Origin: Pseudomonas sp.
GTDB taxonomy: Bacteria > Pseudomonadota > Gammaproteobacteria > Pseudomonadales > Pseudomonadaceae
Assembly: GCF_030698175.1 (NCBI RefSeq)
Contig: NZ_JAUYNT010000029.1
Coordinates: 248,001-312,000, forward strand
Length of the DNA stretch: 64,000 nucleotides
Direction: 5' to 3'
This document shows positions 28,467 through 36,872 of this stretch, piece after piece (the first letter of the stretch is position 1; each line of letters begins with the position of its first letter). The translations under genes and the position numbers were made by a program. The notes beneath the pieces are model-generated. The model saw only the letters and a list, made by a program, of their open reading frames with translations. It was not told the origin of the DNA and searched no databases.

Positions 28467-28508
28467 GCCGAACAAATCGTTCAAGATTGTTACGTTCGCT
28501 TCGCTAAT
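28467..28508 (+). other. Truncated attC site 5 (end of cassette array)
   Basis: Starts GCCGAACAAATCGTTCAAG and continues into ACGTTCGCTTCGCT, matching the left half of sites 2 and 4, but no CTAAACGTTAGG right end follows. The array therefore seems to be broken off here. The remaining bases up to 28706 hold no gene that I can support. Confidence 0.65.
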
Positions 28509-28706
28509 TTCACCGGTAAATGTCAGTAAGCCAAAAGGCAGCACGCAGCTGTGGAGTGTTCAACAGGTCGATCCGCTATTGGCCGAGGCAGGGTAAAAAC
28601 GTTTGGGGATTGGTTTGGCGGCCTAAGCGGGAGCGAAGATCGCGTTTCTATACGAACTCTGTCTCTGCTGATTACGCAAACTCGGGCCGGTTTTACATAG
28701 CATTGC

Positions 28707-29318
28707 TCAAGCCCCTTTCACCCCGAGCAAGGCCCCGAATCCGACCAACATGACGCCGAATACCTGATCAATTCGCTGCCGAACCCTCATCAGTCTCGAA
28801 CGAATGCTCGCCGCCGAGAAGAAATAGGCCACCAGGCTAAACCAAGCCACATGCGCCAAGACAATAAAGGCCCCATAGCCCAGTTGCACACCCACCCCTG
28901 CCCCAGGCTCGATGACCTGAACGAACAGGCTCACAACGAAGATACAGGTCTTGGGGTTTAGCGCATTGGTAAGAAACCCCGTACGCAGCATGGCCATGGC
29001 CGAGTCAGTTGGCCGCGACGCCATCTCCTGTTTAGGCTGCGCTTTGGATAGCAGCATGCGCAGCCCCAGGTAAACCAGGTAGGCGGCGCCAGCCAACTTG
29101 AGGGCCCCGAGCAGGTGTACCGATTCACGAACCAGAATGCCGATGCCGAAGATGCTGTAGCTCACGTGCACCATCACGCCCAGTCCGATGCCAACAGCGG
29201 TGATCACCCCGGCGCTTCGGGAGTGCACGAGGCTGTTCCTTGACACCATGGCGAAATCTGGTCCTGGGCTGATCACAGCCAGCAAGGTTATTGTGATAAA
29301 AGCTAACAACTCAGGCAT
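28707..29318 (-). CDS. LysE/RhtB family amino-acid exporter
   Basis: Inner-membrane exporter of amino acids or derivatives such as homoserine, threonine or lysine. The N-terminus has the family signature ISPGPDFAMVSRNSLVHSR; later GTGFLTNALNPKTCIFVVSLF-like segment (RTGFLTNALNPKTCIFVV) is also conserved; six membrane segments are expected. 203 aa. It is divergent from the LysR regulator gene at 29387, which probably controls it. Confidence 0.9.
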   Translation of the reverse strand: MPELLAFITITLLAVISPGPDFAMVSRNSLVHSRSAGVITAVGIGLGVMVHVSYSIFGIGILVRESVHLLGALKLAGAAYLVYLGLRMLLSKAQPKQEMASRPTDSAMAMLRTGFLTNALNPKTCIFVVSLFVQVIEPGAGVGVQLGYGAFIVLAHVAWFSLVAYFFSAASIRSRLMRVRQRIDQVFGVMLVGFGALLGVKGA

Positions 29319-29386
29319 TTACGAACTCTTTCATTGTGTTGAATATAGAGCCGAATCTATCAAGGCCTATAGCCCAGTTGAAAGCG

Positions 29387-30313
29387 ATGAATACTGACAA
29401 CAGTGGTGATAAAAAATCACAATATATGGAACGCCCTCTGCGCTCTCTGAACGCCTTGCGTTGTTTTCAAATGGCCGCACAACTGGAGAACTTCAGCAAG
29501 GCCGCCGAAGCACTGTGCCTGACCCACGGAGCTGTCAGCCGTGCTGTCCGCTCACTGGAGGACGACCTTGGCAGCGTGCTGTTCGAGCGACGCAACCAGC
29601 GGGTTTATCTCAGCGCTGCGGGTGAGAAGCTGCTGGCGGCCACTGAGCGCGCATTCGCGCTGATAGACGACGCCACCCGCGAGATACGCAAGCCCGCCCA
29701 GGAAAATCTCATGCGAGTCTCGTGCGAGCCGACGCTGCTTATGCGTTGGCTGATTCCACGCATGCCGGCCTTCATGGCCAGCCATCCAGAAATCCCCGTG
29801 CAATTGATCGCTGGCGGGGGAGCGTTCTCTTTCAGCCAAGGCATTGATTTTGCGATCAGGCGCAATGACTTCCCATGGGCAGCGGGGATGCACGCACACT
29901 GGTTGTTCGATGAGGAAATCAGCCCCGTCTGCCACCCCTCCCGAGTCGCTGACTGGACGCTGGCAGGAGCAGATGGGCTGCAATTGAAAGCCGACGCCCC
30001 ACGCCTGCAAAGCGCGACCCGCCCCTCGGCCTGGCGCACCTGGGCCGAACAAAGCGGAATGTCTGCGGCGCAGGGTGACGAGCAGGTATTCGAGCATTTC
30101 TACTTCAGCCTGCAAGCCGCCAGCGCCGGCCTCGGTCTGGCAATTGGCCCGCGGCAGCTGGTCAGGGATGACCTGGCCAATGGCTTGCTGGCAGCGCCGC
30201 TGGGTTTTATCGCCGACGGTTCGAGTTACTACTTGTTAACGCCAGAGCCCATTGGCGAAAAAGGTGCAGCGGCACAACTGCTCACCTGGCTACGCCAGGC
30301 CGCAAAGAACTGA
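29387..30313 (+). CDS. LysR-family transcriptional regulator (GcvA-like)
   Basis: The N-terminal helix-turn-helix (SLNALRCFQMAAQLENFSKAAEALCLTHGAVSRAVRSLEDDLG) resembles GcvA/AmpR-type LysR proteins, with a C-terminal effector domain (RVSCEPTLLMRWLIPRMPAFM onward). I placed the start at ATG 29387 (308 aa); an ATG at 29426 (MERPLRSLNALRCF) is also plausible, and neither has a strong ribosome site. Divergent from the LysE-type exporter gene. Confidence 0.85.
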   Translation: MNTDNSGDKKSQYMERPLRSLNALRCFQMAAQLENFSKAAEALCLTHGAVSRAVRSLEDDLGSVLFERRNQRVYLSAAGEKLLAATERAFALIDDATREIRKPAQENLMRVSCEPTLLMRWLIPRMPAFMASHPEIPVQLIAGGGAFSFSQGIDFAIRRNDFPWAAGMHAHWLFDEEISPVCHPSRVADWTLAGADGLQLKADAPRLQSATRPSAWRTWAEQSGMSAAQGDEQVFEHFYFSLQAASAGLGLAIGPRQLVRDDLANGLLAAPLGFIADGSSYYLLTPEPIGEKGAAAQLLTWLRQAAKN

Positions 30314-30342
30314 GCAGCAACGATGGCATAAGGACACGAAGC

Positions 30343-30750
30343 GAAACGGCGGCCGCCCTTGTCCAGCTCCGGGCCTTTGCGCCAGCCATCGGCGATCGAC
30401 AGCTTGCCGCCCTCGACCTCGAAGATCTGGCCACTGACCGACTGGGACTCTGCCGAGCCAAGCCAGACCAGCAGTGGCGCGATGTTTTCCGGGGCGAAGT
30501 AGTCGAAACCGTGTTCTGACTTCTGCATGATCGTGGCGAACACCTGCTCGGTCATACCGGTGCGCGCGGCCGGGGCCAGGGCGTTGGCGGTGATGCCGTA
30601 GCGACCCAGTTCGGCGGCCTGCACCAGGGTCAGGGCGGCGATGCCACCCTTGGCCGCGGCGTAGTTGGACTGGCCAATGGAGCCCTGCAAGCCGGCGCCG
30701 GAGCTGGTGTTGATAATCCGCGCCTGCACCGTCGCGCCGCCCTTGAGGTG
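30343..30750 (-). pseudogene. Short-chain dehydrogenase fragment
   Basis: An internal piece of an SDR oxidoreductase. Starts HLKGGATVQARIINTSSGAG, contains the catalytic Tyr-x3-Lys (SNYAAAKGG) and TANALAPAARTGMTE, and ends IADGWRKGPELDKGGRRF, after which similarity is lost as the frame runs antisense through the end of the LysR gene. The N-terminal cofactor-binding half (TGxxxGIG) is absent, and the piece begins just inside the tRNA-Val 3-prime flank. It is therefore truncated at both ends. Confidence 0.75.
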
Positions 30751-30821
30751 GCATTCATGCGCGTCGGCGCAGACCTTAAACTACAGTCTTAAAAATCGTT
30801 TGCCCAAAGTTTGCCCAAACG

Positions 30822-30850
30822 AAAAAGGCCAACCCTTTCGGATTGGCCTC
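30822..30850 (-). terminator. Intrinsic terminator after tRNA-Val
   Basis: On the minus strand AGGCCAATCC and GGGTTGGCCTTTTT form a stem with a GAAA-type loop followed by five Ts, 27 bp beyond the CCA end of the tRNA. Confidence 0.8.
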
Positions 30851-30876
30851 TAAGCCCAGCGTAACGCGGGTTTGTT

Positions 30877-30953
30877 TGGTAGACGCGACTGGACTCGAAC
30901 CAGCGACCCCCACCATGTCAAGGTGGTGCTCTAACCAACTGAGCTACGCGTCT
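30877..30953 (-). tRNA. tRNA-Val (GAC)
   Basis: 77 nt including an encoded CCA. Acceptor arm AGACGCG/CGCGTCT, D-arm GTAGCTCAGTTGGTTAGAGC, anticodon stem CCACC/GGTGG with loop TTGACAT giving anticodon GAC, and T-arm GCTGGTTCGAGTCCAGT. All arms pair. Confidence 0.96.
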
Positions 30954-31136
30954 GCAATGGAGGCGCATTCTACGGAGAAAGCCATCAGCGTCAAGAGCTT
31001 TATCCATAACTGCATGAAAATGCGCGTTTTTTACTTCAGTGTCGGGTGTTTTAAATTTTGCACAGGGGCTAGCCGGCGATTTTCAACTCGGGTAGCATCT
31101 CAACATCCGTAAAGAATAATTAACAGAGGTTGCAAG

Positions 31137-32420
31137 ATGACGCACACTCCATATCCAGAATCTTTTTACGCCGCTTCGGCTAATCCGGTTCCTGCCCGCC
31201 CTGAACTGCAAGGCGATGTTGAGACAGACGTGTGCGTGATCGGCGCTGGCTACACCGGTCTGTCGACGGCCATCTCCCTGCTGGAAAACGGCTTTAAGGT
31301 GTGTATTGTTGAGGCGGCCAAAGTCGGCTTCGGCGCCTCCGGCCGTAACGGCGGGCAGATAGTTAACAGCTACAGCCGCGATATCGATGTAATCGAGCGC
31401 AGCGTCGGTCCCAAGCAGGCACAACTGCTAGGGCAAATGGCCTTCGAAGGTGGCCGGATCATTCGCGAGCGCATCGCCAAGTACGACATCAAGTGCGATT
31501 TGAAAGACGGTGGCGTGTTCGCCGCCTTTACCAAGAAGCAAATGGGCCATCTGGAGTCGCAGAAAAAGCTCTGGGAACGCTACGGCCACACCCAGCTGGA
31601 ACTGCTCGATCAAGAACGCATTCGTGAAGTGGTCGGCAGCGAAAACTACCTTGGCGGCCTGCTGGACATGAGCGGCGGTCACATTCACCCGCTCAACCTG
31701 GCGCTCGGCGAAGCGGCTGCGGTGGAATCCCTCGGCGGCACCATCTACGAACAATCACCTGCCACCCGTATCGAGCGCGGCGCCAATCCAGTGGTGCACA
31801 CCCCTAATGGCCGAGTGAAAGCCAAGTTTATCGTAGTTGCCGGCAACGCCTATCTGGGCAACCTGGTACCCGAACTGGCCGCCAAGACCATGCCGTGCGG
31901 CAGCCAAGTGGTCGCCACCGAGCCATTGAGCGCAGAAATGGCCAAGAGCCTGTTGCCACAAGATTACTGCGTGGAAGACTGCAACTACCTGCTCGACTAC
32001 TTCCGCCTGACCGGCGACAACCGCCTGATCTACGGCGGCGGCGTGGTCTACGGCGCACGCGACCCGGCCAACATCGAAGCGATCATCCGGCCGATGATGC
32101 TGAAAACCTTCCCGCAACTGAAAAACGTCAAGATCGACTACGCCTGGACCGGCAACTTCCTGCTGACCCTGTCGCGTCTGCCGCAAGTGGGCCGCATCGG
32201 CGAGAACATCTATTACTCGCAAGGCTGCAGCGGTCACGGCGTCACCTACACCCACCTGGCCGGCAAGATCCTTGGCGAAGCACTGCGCGGCCAAGCCGAA
32301 CGTTTCGATGCCTTCGCCGGGCTGCCGCACTACCCGTTCCCAGGCGGCGAGTTAATGCGCATACCCTTCACCGCCATCGGCGCCTGGTACTACGCACTGC
32401 GCGACAAGTTCGGCATTTAA
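31137..32420 (+). CDS. Gamma-glutamylputrescine oxidase-like FAD oxidoreductase (PuuB/PauB)
   Basis: Flavoprotein of the DAO family that in polyamine catabolism oxidises gamma-glutamyl-putrescine. The FAD motif is DVCVIGAGYTGLSTAISLLENG (starting about residue 31); other blocks are GFGASGRNGGQIV, GGHIHPLNLALGEA and GCSGHGVTYTHLAGKILGEA. Length 427 aa is typical of PuuB. The ATG at 31137 is preceded by AGAGG. No other puu gene is adjacent, which is the common arrangement for pau genes in Pseudomonas. A bidirectional terminator follows. Confidence 0.9.
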   Translation: MTHTPYPESFYAASANPVPARPELQGDVETDVCVIGAGYTGLSTAISLLENGFKVCIVEAAKVGFGASGRNGGQIVNSYSRDIDVIERSVGPKQAQLLGQMAFEGGRIIRERIAKYDIKCDLKDGGVFAAFTKKQMGHLESQKKLWERYGHTQLELLDQERIREVVGSENYLGGLLDMSGGHIHPLNLALGEAAAVESLGGTIYEQSPATRIERGANPVVHTPNGRVKAKFIVVAGNAYLGNLVPELAAKTMPCGSQVVATEPLSAEMAKSLLPQDYCVEDCNYLLDYFRLTGDNRLIYGGGVVYGARDPANIEAIIRPMMLKTFPQLKNVKIDYAWTGNFLLTLSRLPQVGRIGENIYYSQGCSGHGVTYTHLAGKILGEALRGQAERFDAFAGLPHYPFPGGELMRIPFTAIGAWYYALRDKFGI

Positions 32421-32432
32421 ACCGAACTCAAC

Positions 32433-32459
32433 AAAAACGGCGCTCTGAGCGCCGTTTTT
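32433..32459. terminator. Bidirectional intrinsic terminator
   Basis: Perfect 12-bp stem AAAAACGGCGCT-ctg-AGCGCCGTTTTT between the convergent puuB-like gene and the C39-like lipoprotein gene, with T-runs on both strands. It overlaps the stop codon of the minus-strand gene by two bases. Confidence 0.9.
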
Positions 32460-33159
32460 ATTTCTGCGCAGCAACCCCCGCGCGGCGCTGCAATACCTGC
32501 CGGGCATTGGCCGCCGCGGCAGTATGCCCGGCGCGCTGCAACTCATCTGCCGCCTGCAGCCAGCGCTGCGAATCGACCTCGGCGGGCAGCTGCAACGGCG
32601 CCAGCACCAGCACCGCCCAGGCGCCGGACGATACCCAAGACGACTCAAAGCTGGAAAAACTGGTCTCCCAGCGCCGGCTATTGCCGGCGCGCAGCAGCAG
32701 TGTTTGTTGTTCACGGTCGTAGCCGATCAGCAATGCATAAAGCGGCATATCGATCCAGGACAGGCCTTCATTAAAACGCAGCAATACCGGGTAGCCGGCG
32801 GCGACTTGTTTGAGCAAGTCCGCCAAGTGCGGCTGCAATGGATAAACCAGCAAGCCATTGGCATTCACTTGCGCCTGGATGTTTTGCTCCAGCAGCGCCT
32901 CTTGCTGGGGCAATTGCAGTTGTTTGGAGACCGCCCCCGGCGAGGTGTCTACCCCTTGCTGCACCAACAAGCTGCTCAGCGCACTCGGCGCGCCAAAATA
33001 AGCGCGCTCCGGAAATGCCGGCACGCCCGTTAACTCGACGCGCTCGGGCATATGCCGCAACGACTGCTGCAAGGCCGTTGGACCGCCGCAACCGGCCAAA
33101 CCGATGCACAGGGTAAACAGCAGCGATAGACCAGGTGCGCAATGGCGAAGATGCAACAA
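32458..33159 (-). CDS. C39-peptidase-like lipoprotein (PA2778 family) lacking the catalytic residues
   Basis: A lipoprotein: MLHLRHCAPGLSLLFTLCIG then LAGC lipobox. The body resembles PA2778-family papain-like (C39) domains: ERVELTGVPAFPERAYFGAPSALSSLL, GYPVLLRFNEGLSW, YALLIGYD and a C-terminal helical TPR-like tail. In active members the first block reads YQCGPAAL; here it is YFGAPSAL, without the cysteine and glutamine. The usual histidine before the VGYD-like strand is also missing (MPLYALLIGYD). It is therefore probably a non-catalytic homologue. TTG start at 33159 with AAGGA upstream; no ATG is available. Confidence 0.75.
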   Translation of the reverse strand: MLHLRHCAPGLSLLFTLCIGLAGCGGPTALQQSLRHMPERVELTGVPAFPERAYFGAPSALSSLLVQQGVDTSPGAVSKQLQLPQQEALLEQNIQAQVNANGLLVYPLQPHLADLLKQVAAGYPVLLRFNEGLSWIDMPLYALLIGYDREQQTLLLRAGNSRRWETSFSSFESSWVSSGAWAVLVLAPLQLPAEVDSQRWLQAADELQRAGHTAAAANARQVLQRRAGVAAQK

Positions 33160-33254
33160 AGGGATGTCCTTCTAAGCAACGCCGCACGCTAGAATCGCGC
33201 CGGCAAGATGGGCCTGATATTGACAGAACCCTGCGTTTTTCGCCTGTTCGATAG

Positions 33255-34484
33255 TTAGGCAGCAGTTAAGGGCTGCGGATGACGCGGCAAACCCAGGGAA
33301 ATCAACGCCGCCAGCAGCACGAACAGGCTCGAGATCCACAAACAGGCCGCCAGCCCATAGGCCTGAAACACCCAGCCGGAGAGCAAGGTACCGAGCAGCC
33401 GGCCCATGGCATTGGCCATGTAATAGAAACCCACATCCAGCGACACGCCGTCCTCTTTGGCATAGGACACGATCAGGTAGCTGTGCAGCGATGAATTGAC
33501 CGCAAACAGTGCGCCAAACAGCAGCAAGCCGCCGAGCAATACGATATGCGCAGAGAACCCCGCAGCCAGCCCCAGGGCAATGGCCGCCGGCAGACCAGCC
33601 AGCGCCACCGCCCAAACAAAGGCGCCGCGCCCATCCGGCAACTGCCCGTTGCGCTTACCGGTGATGACCGGCGCAAAGGACTGCACCAGGCCATAGCCGA
33701 TGATCCACAGCGCCAGAAAACCACCCACCTGCCAGAAATCCCAACCAAACACCGTATTCAGGTACACCGGCAAGGCCACCACAAACCAGACATCGCGGGC
33801 GCCGAACAGCAACAAGCGCGCCGCCGACAACAGGTTGATGGCCCGGCTCTTGGACAGCAGTTCGCGAAACTTAGGCTTGGCGCGAGCCTTGCCCAAGTCC
33901 TTCTTCAGCAGACACAGGCTGGCCAACCAGATCAGCCCCAGCATGGCCGCCATCAGCAGCAACGCACCTTGAAAACCCAGTAGCGCCAGCAATGCCCCAC
34001 CGAGGAAGAAGCCGACGCCCTTGAGCGCATTCTTCGAGCCGGTCAGGATCGCCACCCACTGATATAACCTGCCCGGCTCACCGGCCGGTACCAGCAACTT
34101 GATCGAGCTTTTGGCGCTCATCTTGTTCAGGTCTTTGGCGATGCCCGACAGCGCCTGGGCCGCCATCACCCAAGGCACGGTCAAGAGTGCAGCCGGTACT
34201 GTCAGCAGTAATAACGCCAACACTTGCAGCGCCAAACCGACATTCATGGTGCGATTAAGCCCCAGCCGCGCGCCCAGATAACCACCGAGCAGATTGGTCA
34301 CCACGCCGAAGAGCTCGTAGAACACAAACAGCATGGCGATCTGCAGCGGGCTGTAACCCAGCCCATGAAAGTGCAGTACCACCAACATCCGCAAGGCGCC
34401 GTCGGTCAGGGTAAACGCCCAATAATTGCCGGTGACCAGCAAATATTGGCGTACTTCTGGAGCGAGACGAGATAAGGCGTGCAT
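33255..34484 (-). CDS. arsJ: Organoarsenical efflux MFS transporter ArsJ
   Basis: Major facilitator family exporter of 1-arseno-3-phosphoglycerate, the unstable product of GAPDH acting on arsenate. The start YLLVTGNYWAFTLTDGALRMLVVLHFH, the LNKMSAKSSIKLLVPA segment and about 12 membrane helices are as in ArsJ. 409 aa. It lies 136 bp downstream of the arsenic-associated gapdh gene, with two dispersed repeats in the gap. The functional pairing of ArsJ and GAPDH is established for P. aeruginosa; assignment here is by sequence and context. Confidence 0.93.
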   Translation of the reverse strand: MHALSRLAPEVRQYLLVTGNYWAFTLTDGALRMLVVLHFHGLGYSPLQIAMLFVFYELFGVVTNLLGGYLGARLGLNRTMNVGLALQVLALLLLTVPAALLTVPWVMAAQALSGIAKDLNKMSAKSSIKLLVPAGEPGRLYQWVAILTGSKNALKGVGFFLGGALLALLGFQGALLLMAAMLGLIWLASLCLLKKDLGKARAKPKFRELLSKSRAINLLSAARLLLFGARDVWFVVALPVYLNTVFGWDFWQVGGFLALWIIGYGLVQSFAPVITGKRNGQLPDGRGAFVWAVALAGLPAAIALGLAAGFSAHIVLLGGLLLFGALFAVNSSLHSYLIVSYAKEDGVSLDVGFYYMANAMGRLLGTLLSGWVFQAYGLAACLWISSLFVLLAALISLGLPRHPQPLTAA

Positions 34485-34510
34485 CGGAGAGTCCTGTTGT
34501 GCTTAAGGTT

Positions 34511-34543
34511 TGATGGGTATCGCTACGCTCAACCCATCCTACG
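34511..34543. repeat. Family A repeat, half copy
   Basis: Reads TGATGGGTATCGC then GCTCAACCCATCCTACG, one arm of the 893-982 element, in the gap between arsJ and the arsenic gapdh gene. Confidence 0.8.
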
Positions 34544-34570
34544 AACTGTCTCGTTCGATGGCGCGAGTTT

Positions 34571-34608
34571 CGTAGGGTGGGTTAGCCGCGAAGCGGCGTA
34601 ACCCACCG
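34571..34608. repeat. Family B palindromic repeat
   Basis: CGTAGGGTGGGTTAGCCGCG and CGGCGTAACCCACCG arms form a hairpin (loop AAG). Same core as the larger elements at 43277-43399 and 51330-51496. Confidence 0.75.
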
Positions 34609-34620
34609 ACGGAGTGCACA

Positions 34621-35625
34621 TCAGCCCGCCAAACCCACCAGCCGCGCCAGCTCGACGGTGCGATTGGCGTAGCCCCACTCGTTGTCGTACCAGGCGTAGA
34701 TTTTCACCTGGGTGCCGTTGATGACCATGGTCGACAGCGCATCTATGATCGAGGAGCGCGGATCGGTGCGGTAATCGATCGACACCAGCGGCCGCTCCTC
34801 ATAACCCAGAATGCCGGCCAACTCGCCCGCCGCCGCCTCCTTGAACCACTGATTAACCTCTTCCGCCGTAGTCGCCCGCTCAACCTCGAACACGCAGTCG
34901 GTCAGCGAGGCGTTGGCCAGGGGTACGCGCACCGCGTGACCATTCAGCCGGCCCTTGAGTTCGGGAAAAATCTCGGCAATCGCCGTGGCCGAGCCGGTGC
35001 TGGTGGGGATCAAACTCATGCCAGATGCGCGGGCGCGGCGCAGGTCTTTGTGCGGCTGATCGAGAATACTCTGGGTGTTGGTCAGGTCGTGGATGGTGGT
35101 GATCGAGCCGTGGCGAATGCCGAGCTTTTCATGAATCACCTTAACCACCGGCGCCAGGCAGTTCGTGGTGCACGACGCGGCGGTCACTATGCGATGCAAG
35201 GCCGGATCGAACAGCTGCTGGTTGACGCCCATCACCACATTCAACGCGCCCGCCTCCTTCACCGGTGCGCTCACCACCACCCGTTTGACGCCTTGGTCGA
35301 GATAGCCCTGCAGCACGGCGACGGTCTTCATCTTGCCGCTGGCTTCGATCACCAGGTCGCAGCCGGACCAGTCGGTATCGCTAATCGCCTTGTTAGCCGT
35401 GACGGTGATGCGCTGGCCATCGATCACGATGCACTCGCCTTCGCTGCTGGCTTCATGCTGCCAGCGGCCATGCACCGAGTCGAAATTCAGCAGGTGCGCA
35501 TGGGTGGCCGCATCGCCGGCCGGGTCGTTGATCTGCACAAACTCAAATTCCGGCCAGCCCCAGGCAGCGCGCAGCGCCAAGCGACCGATACGACCGAAAC
35601 CGTTGATACCGACTTTTATAGCCAT
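34621..35625 (-). CDS. ArsJ-associated glyceraldehyde-3-phosphate dehydrogenase
   Basis: A dedicated GAPDH that uses arsenate in place of phosphate to make 1-arseno-3-phosphoglycerate for export by ArsJ. N-terminal NAD site KVGINGFGRIGRLALRAAW; catalytic cysteine in TAASCTTNCLAPVVKVIHE; C-terminal YDNEWGYANRTVELA. 334 aa. The housekeeping enzyme could look similar, but the position between arsH and arsJ supports the arsenic-specific role. ATG at 35623-35625. Confidence 0.93.
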   Translation of the reverse strand: MAIKVGINGFGRIGRLALRAAWGWPEFEFVQINDPAGDAATHAHLLNFDSVHGRWQHEASSEGECIVIDGQRITVTANKAISDTDWSGCDLVIEASGKMKTVAVLQGYLDQGVKRVVVSAPVKEAGALNVVMGVNQQLFDPALHRIVTAASCTTNCLAPVVKVIHEKLGIRHGSITTIHDLTNTQSILDQPHKDLRRARASGMSLIPTSTGSATAIAEIFPELKGRLNGHAVRVPLANASLTDCVFEVERATTAEEVNQWFKEAAAGELAGILGYEERPLVSIDYRTDPRSSIIDALSTMVINGTQVKIYAWYDNEWGYANRTVELARLVGLAG

Positions 35626-35654
35626 GAACTCACTCTCAGATTGAATAGAACGAT

Positions 35655-36371
35655 TTACAGCGCGCGCTGATTGACTCGTTTGGACAAGGCCTCGGCCGAC
35701 TCTTTGCGCTCCGAGTAGCGGTCGACCAGATAGTCCTGGCGTTCGCGCAGCAGCAGGGTGAACTTGACCAATTCCTCCATCACGTCCACCAGCCGGTCAT
35801 AGAAAGATGAGGGTTTCATCCGCCCACTGGCATCGAACTCCAGAAAAGCCTTGGGCACCGACGACTGATTAGGGATGGTGAACATGCGCATCCAACGGCC
35901 CAATACCCGCAGTTGATTGACCACATTGAACGACTGCGAGCCGCCACAAACCTGCATCACCGCCAAGGTTTTGCCCTGGGTCGGCCGTACCGCGCCGATT
36001 GCCAGCGGCACCCAGTCGATCTGCGCCTTGAACACCGCGCTCATCGAACCGTGGCGTTCCGGCGAGCACCAGACCTGACCTTCCGACCACTGCATTAATT
36101 CGCGCAGCTCCTGCACCTTGGGGTGCGTGTCTGGCGCGTCATCCGGCAGCGGCAAACCGGACGGATCGAAGATCCGCGTCTCGGCGCCGAGCAGCTGCAA
36201 CAGACGCGCCGCCTCCTGCACCATCAACCGGCTATAGGAGTGCACGCGAGTCGAGCCATAGAGCAGCAGGATGCGCGGTGGATGATTGAAATCCGCGGCG
36301 CCAGCAAGCTTTGCCAGACTGGGCAAATCGACCAGCTCGGCAGCCAGATTGGGCATCTGTTCGTCATGCAT
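35655..36371 (-). CDS. arsH: NADPH-dependent flavoprotein ArsH
   Basis: FMN-dependent oxidoreductase of the flavodoxin-like fold that oxidises trivalent organoarsenicals and confers resistance to methylated and aromatic arsenicals. The FMN-binding loop is LLLYGSTRVHSYSRLM; further ArsH blocks are WCSPERHGSMSAVFKAQIDWVP, MQVCGGSQSFNVVNQLR and IPNQSSVPKAF. 238 aa. Located between arsR (42 bp upstream) and gapdh. It would protect against the trivalent methyl species produced by ArsM at 46744-47784. Confidence 0.95.
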   Translation of the reverse strand: MHDEQMPNLAAELVDLPSLAKLAGAADFNHPPRILLLYGSTRVHSYSRLMVQEAARLLQLLGAETRIFDPSGLPLPDDAPDTHPKVQELRELMQWSEGQVWCSPERHGSMSAVFKAQIDWVPLAIGAVRPTQGKTLAVMQVCGGSQSFNVVNQLRVLGRWMRMFTIPNQSSVPKAFLEFDASGRMKPSSFYDRLVDVMEELVKFTLLLRERQDYLVDRYSERKESAEALSKRVNQRAL

Positions 36372-36413
36372 AAGGGTTACTCCTGAATTGGGGGATCGAG
36401 GACGCCAAGCGGA

Positions 36414-36770
36414 TTAACAGCAGCTAACCAGCCGTTGCGGGCGCTCGCCCATGTCTTGCAGGCGCAGTGAATCGCCCTGCAGCCACTGCAAATTGGCCGC
36501 CAGCGTGCCGTGCAGCAGGTTGTGCGCCCACTCGGGTAATTGCGGATGCAGGCGGTAATAGACCCACTGGCCTTGACGGCGGTCGGCCAAAATTTCGGCG
36601 CTACGCAGCTGCGCCAGATGGCGGGAGATTTTCGGTTGGCTCAGGTCCAGCGCGCAGGTCAACTCGCACACGCACAACTCCTGCTCGCGGGTCACCAGCA
36701 AGGCGATGCGTAAACGGGTTTCATCGGCCAGGGCCTTGAACAGGGTTACCGGCGTTAGGACTTCGGTCAT
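36414..36770 (-). CDS. arsR: Arsenic-responsive repressor ArsR
   Basis: ArsR/SmtB winged-helix metalloregulator of 118 aa. The arsenite-binding motif ELCVCELTCAL contributes Cys33 and Cys35 (with Cys39 nearby); the recognition helix is LSQPKISRHLAQLRSAEIL. The C-terminus ends in two cysteines (LVSCC). First gene of arsR-arsH-gapdh-arsJ; ATG at 36768-36770. An inverted repeat upstream (36803-36822) may be its operator. Confidence 0.94.
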   Translation of the reverse strand: MTEVLTPVTLFKALADETRLRIALLVTREQELCVCELTCALDLSQPKISRHLAQLRSAEILADRRQGQWVYYRLHPQLPEWAHNLLHGTLAANLQWLQGDSLRLQDMGERPQRLVSCC

Positions 36771-36802
36771 CAGCGGCGCGCCATAGATATACGGGAAATC
36801 GA

Positions 36803-36822
36803 ATATATGAAAATTCGCATAT
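36803..36822. promoter_or_regulatory. Candidate ArsR operator
   Basis: Imperfect inverted repeat ATATATGAA-aa-TTCGCATAT (seven of nine pairs) in the AT-rich segment 33-52 bp upstream of the arsR ATG, where an autoregulated promoter is expected. Confidence 0.4.
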
Positions 36823-36872
36823 CCTGTAAAGACCCATGATTCGCAGTGAAGTTTTAAAGAGGGGTAAAACGA

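Noticed and set aside
28520..28753. 77-codon plus-strand frame after the cassette array
   Set aside because: No ribosome site, arginine-rich translation without a domain, and it overlaps the LysE gene antisense.
30801..30822. Phage integrase C-terminus next to tRNA-Val
   Set aside because: A TTTGCCCAAA direct repeat is suggestive, but no integrase reading frame or duplicated tRNA end can be seen.
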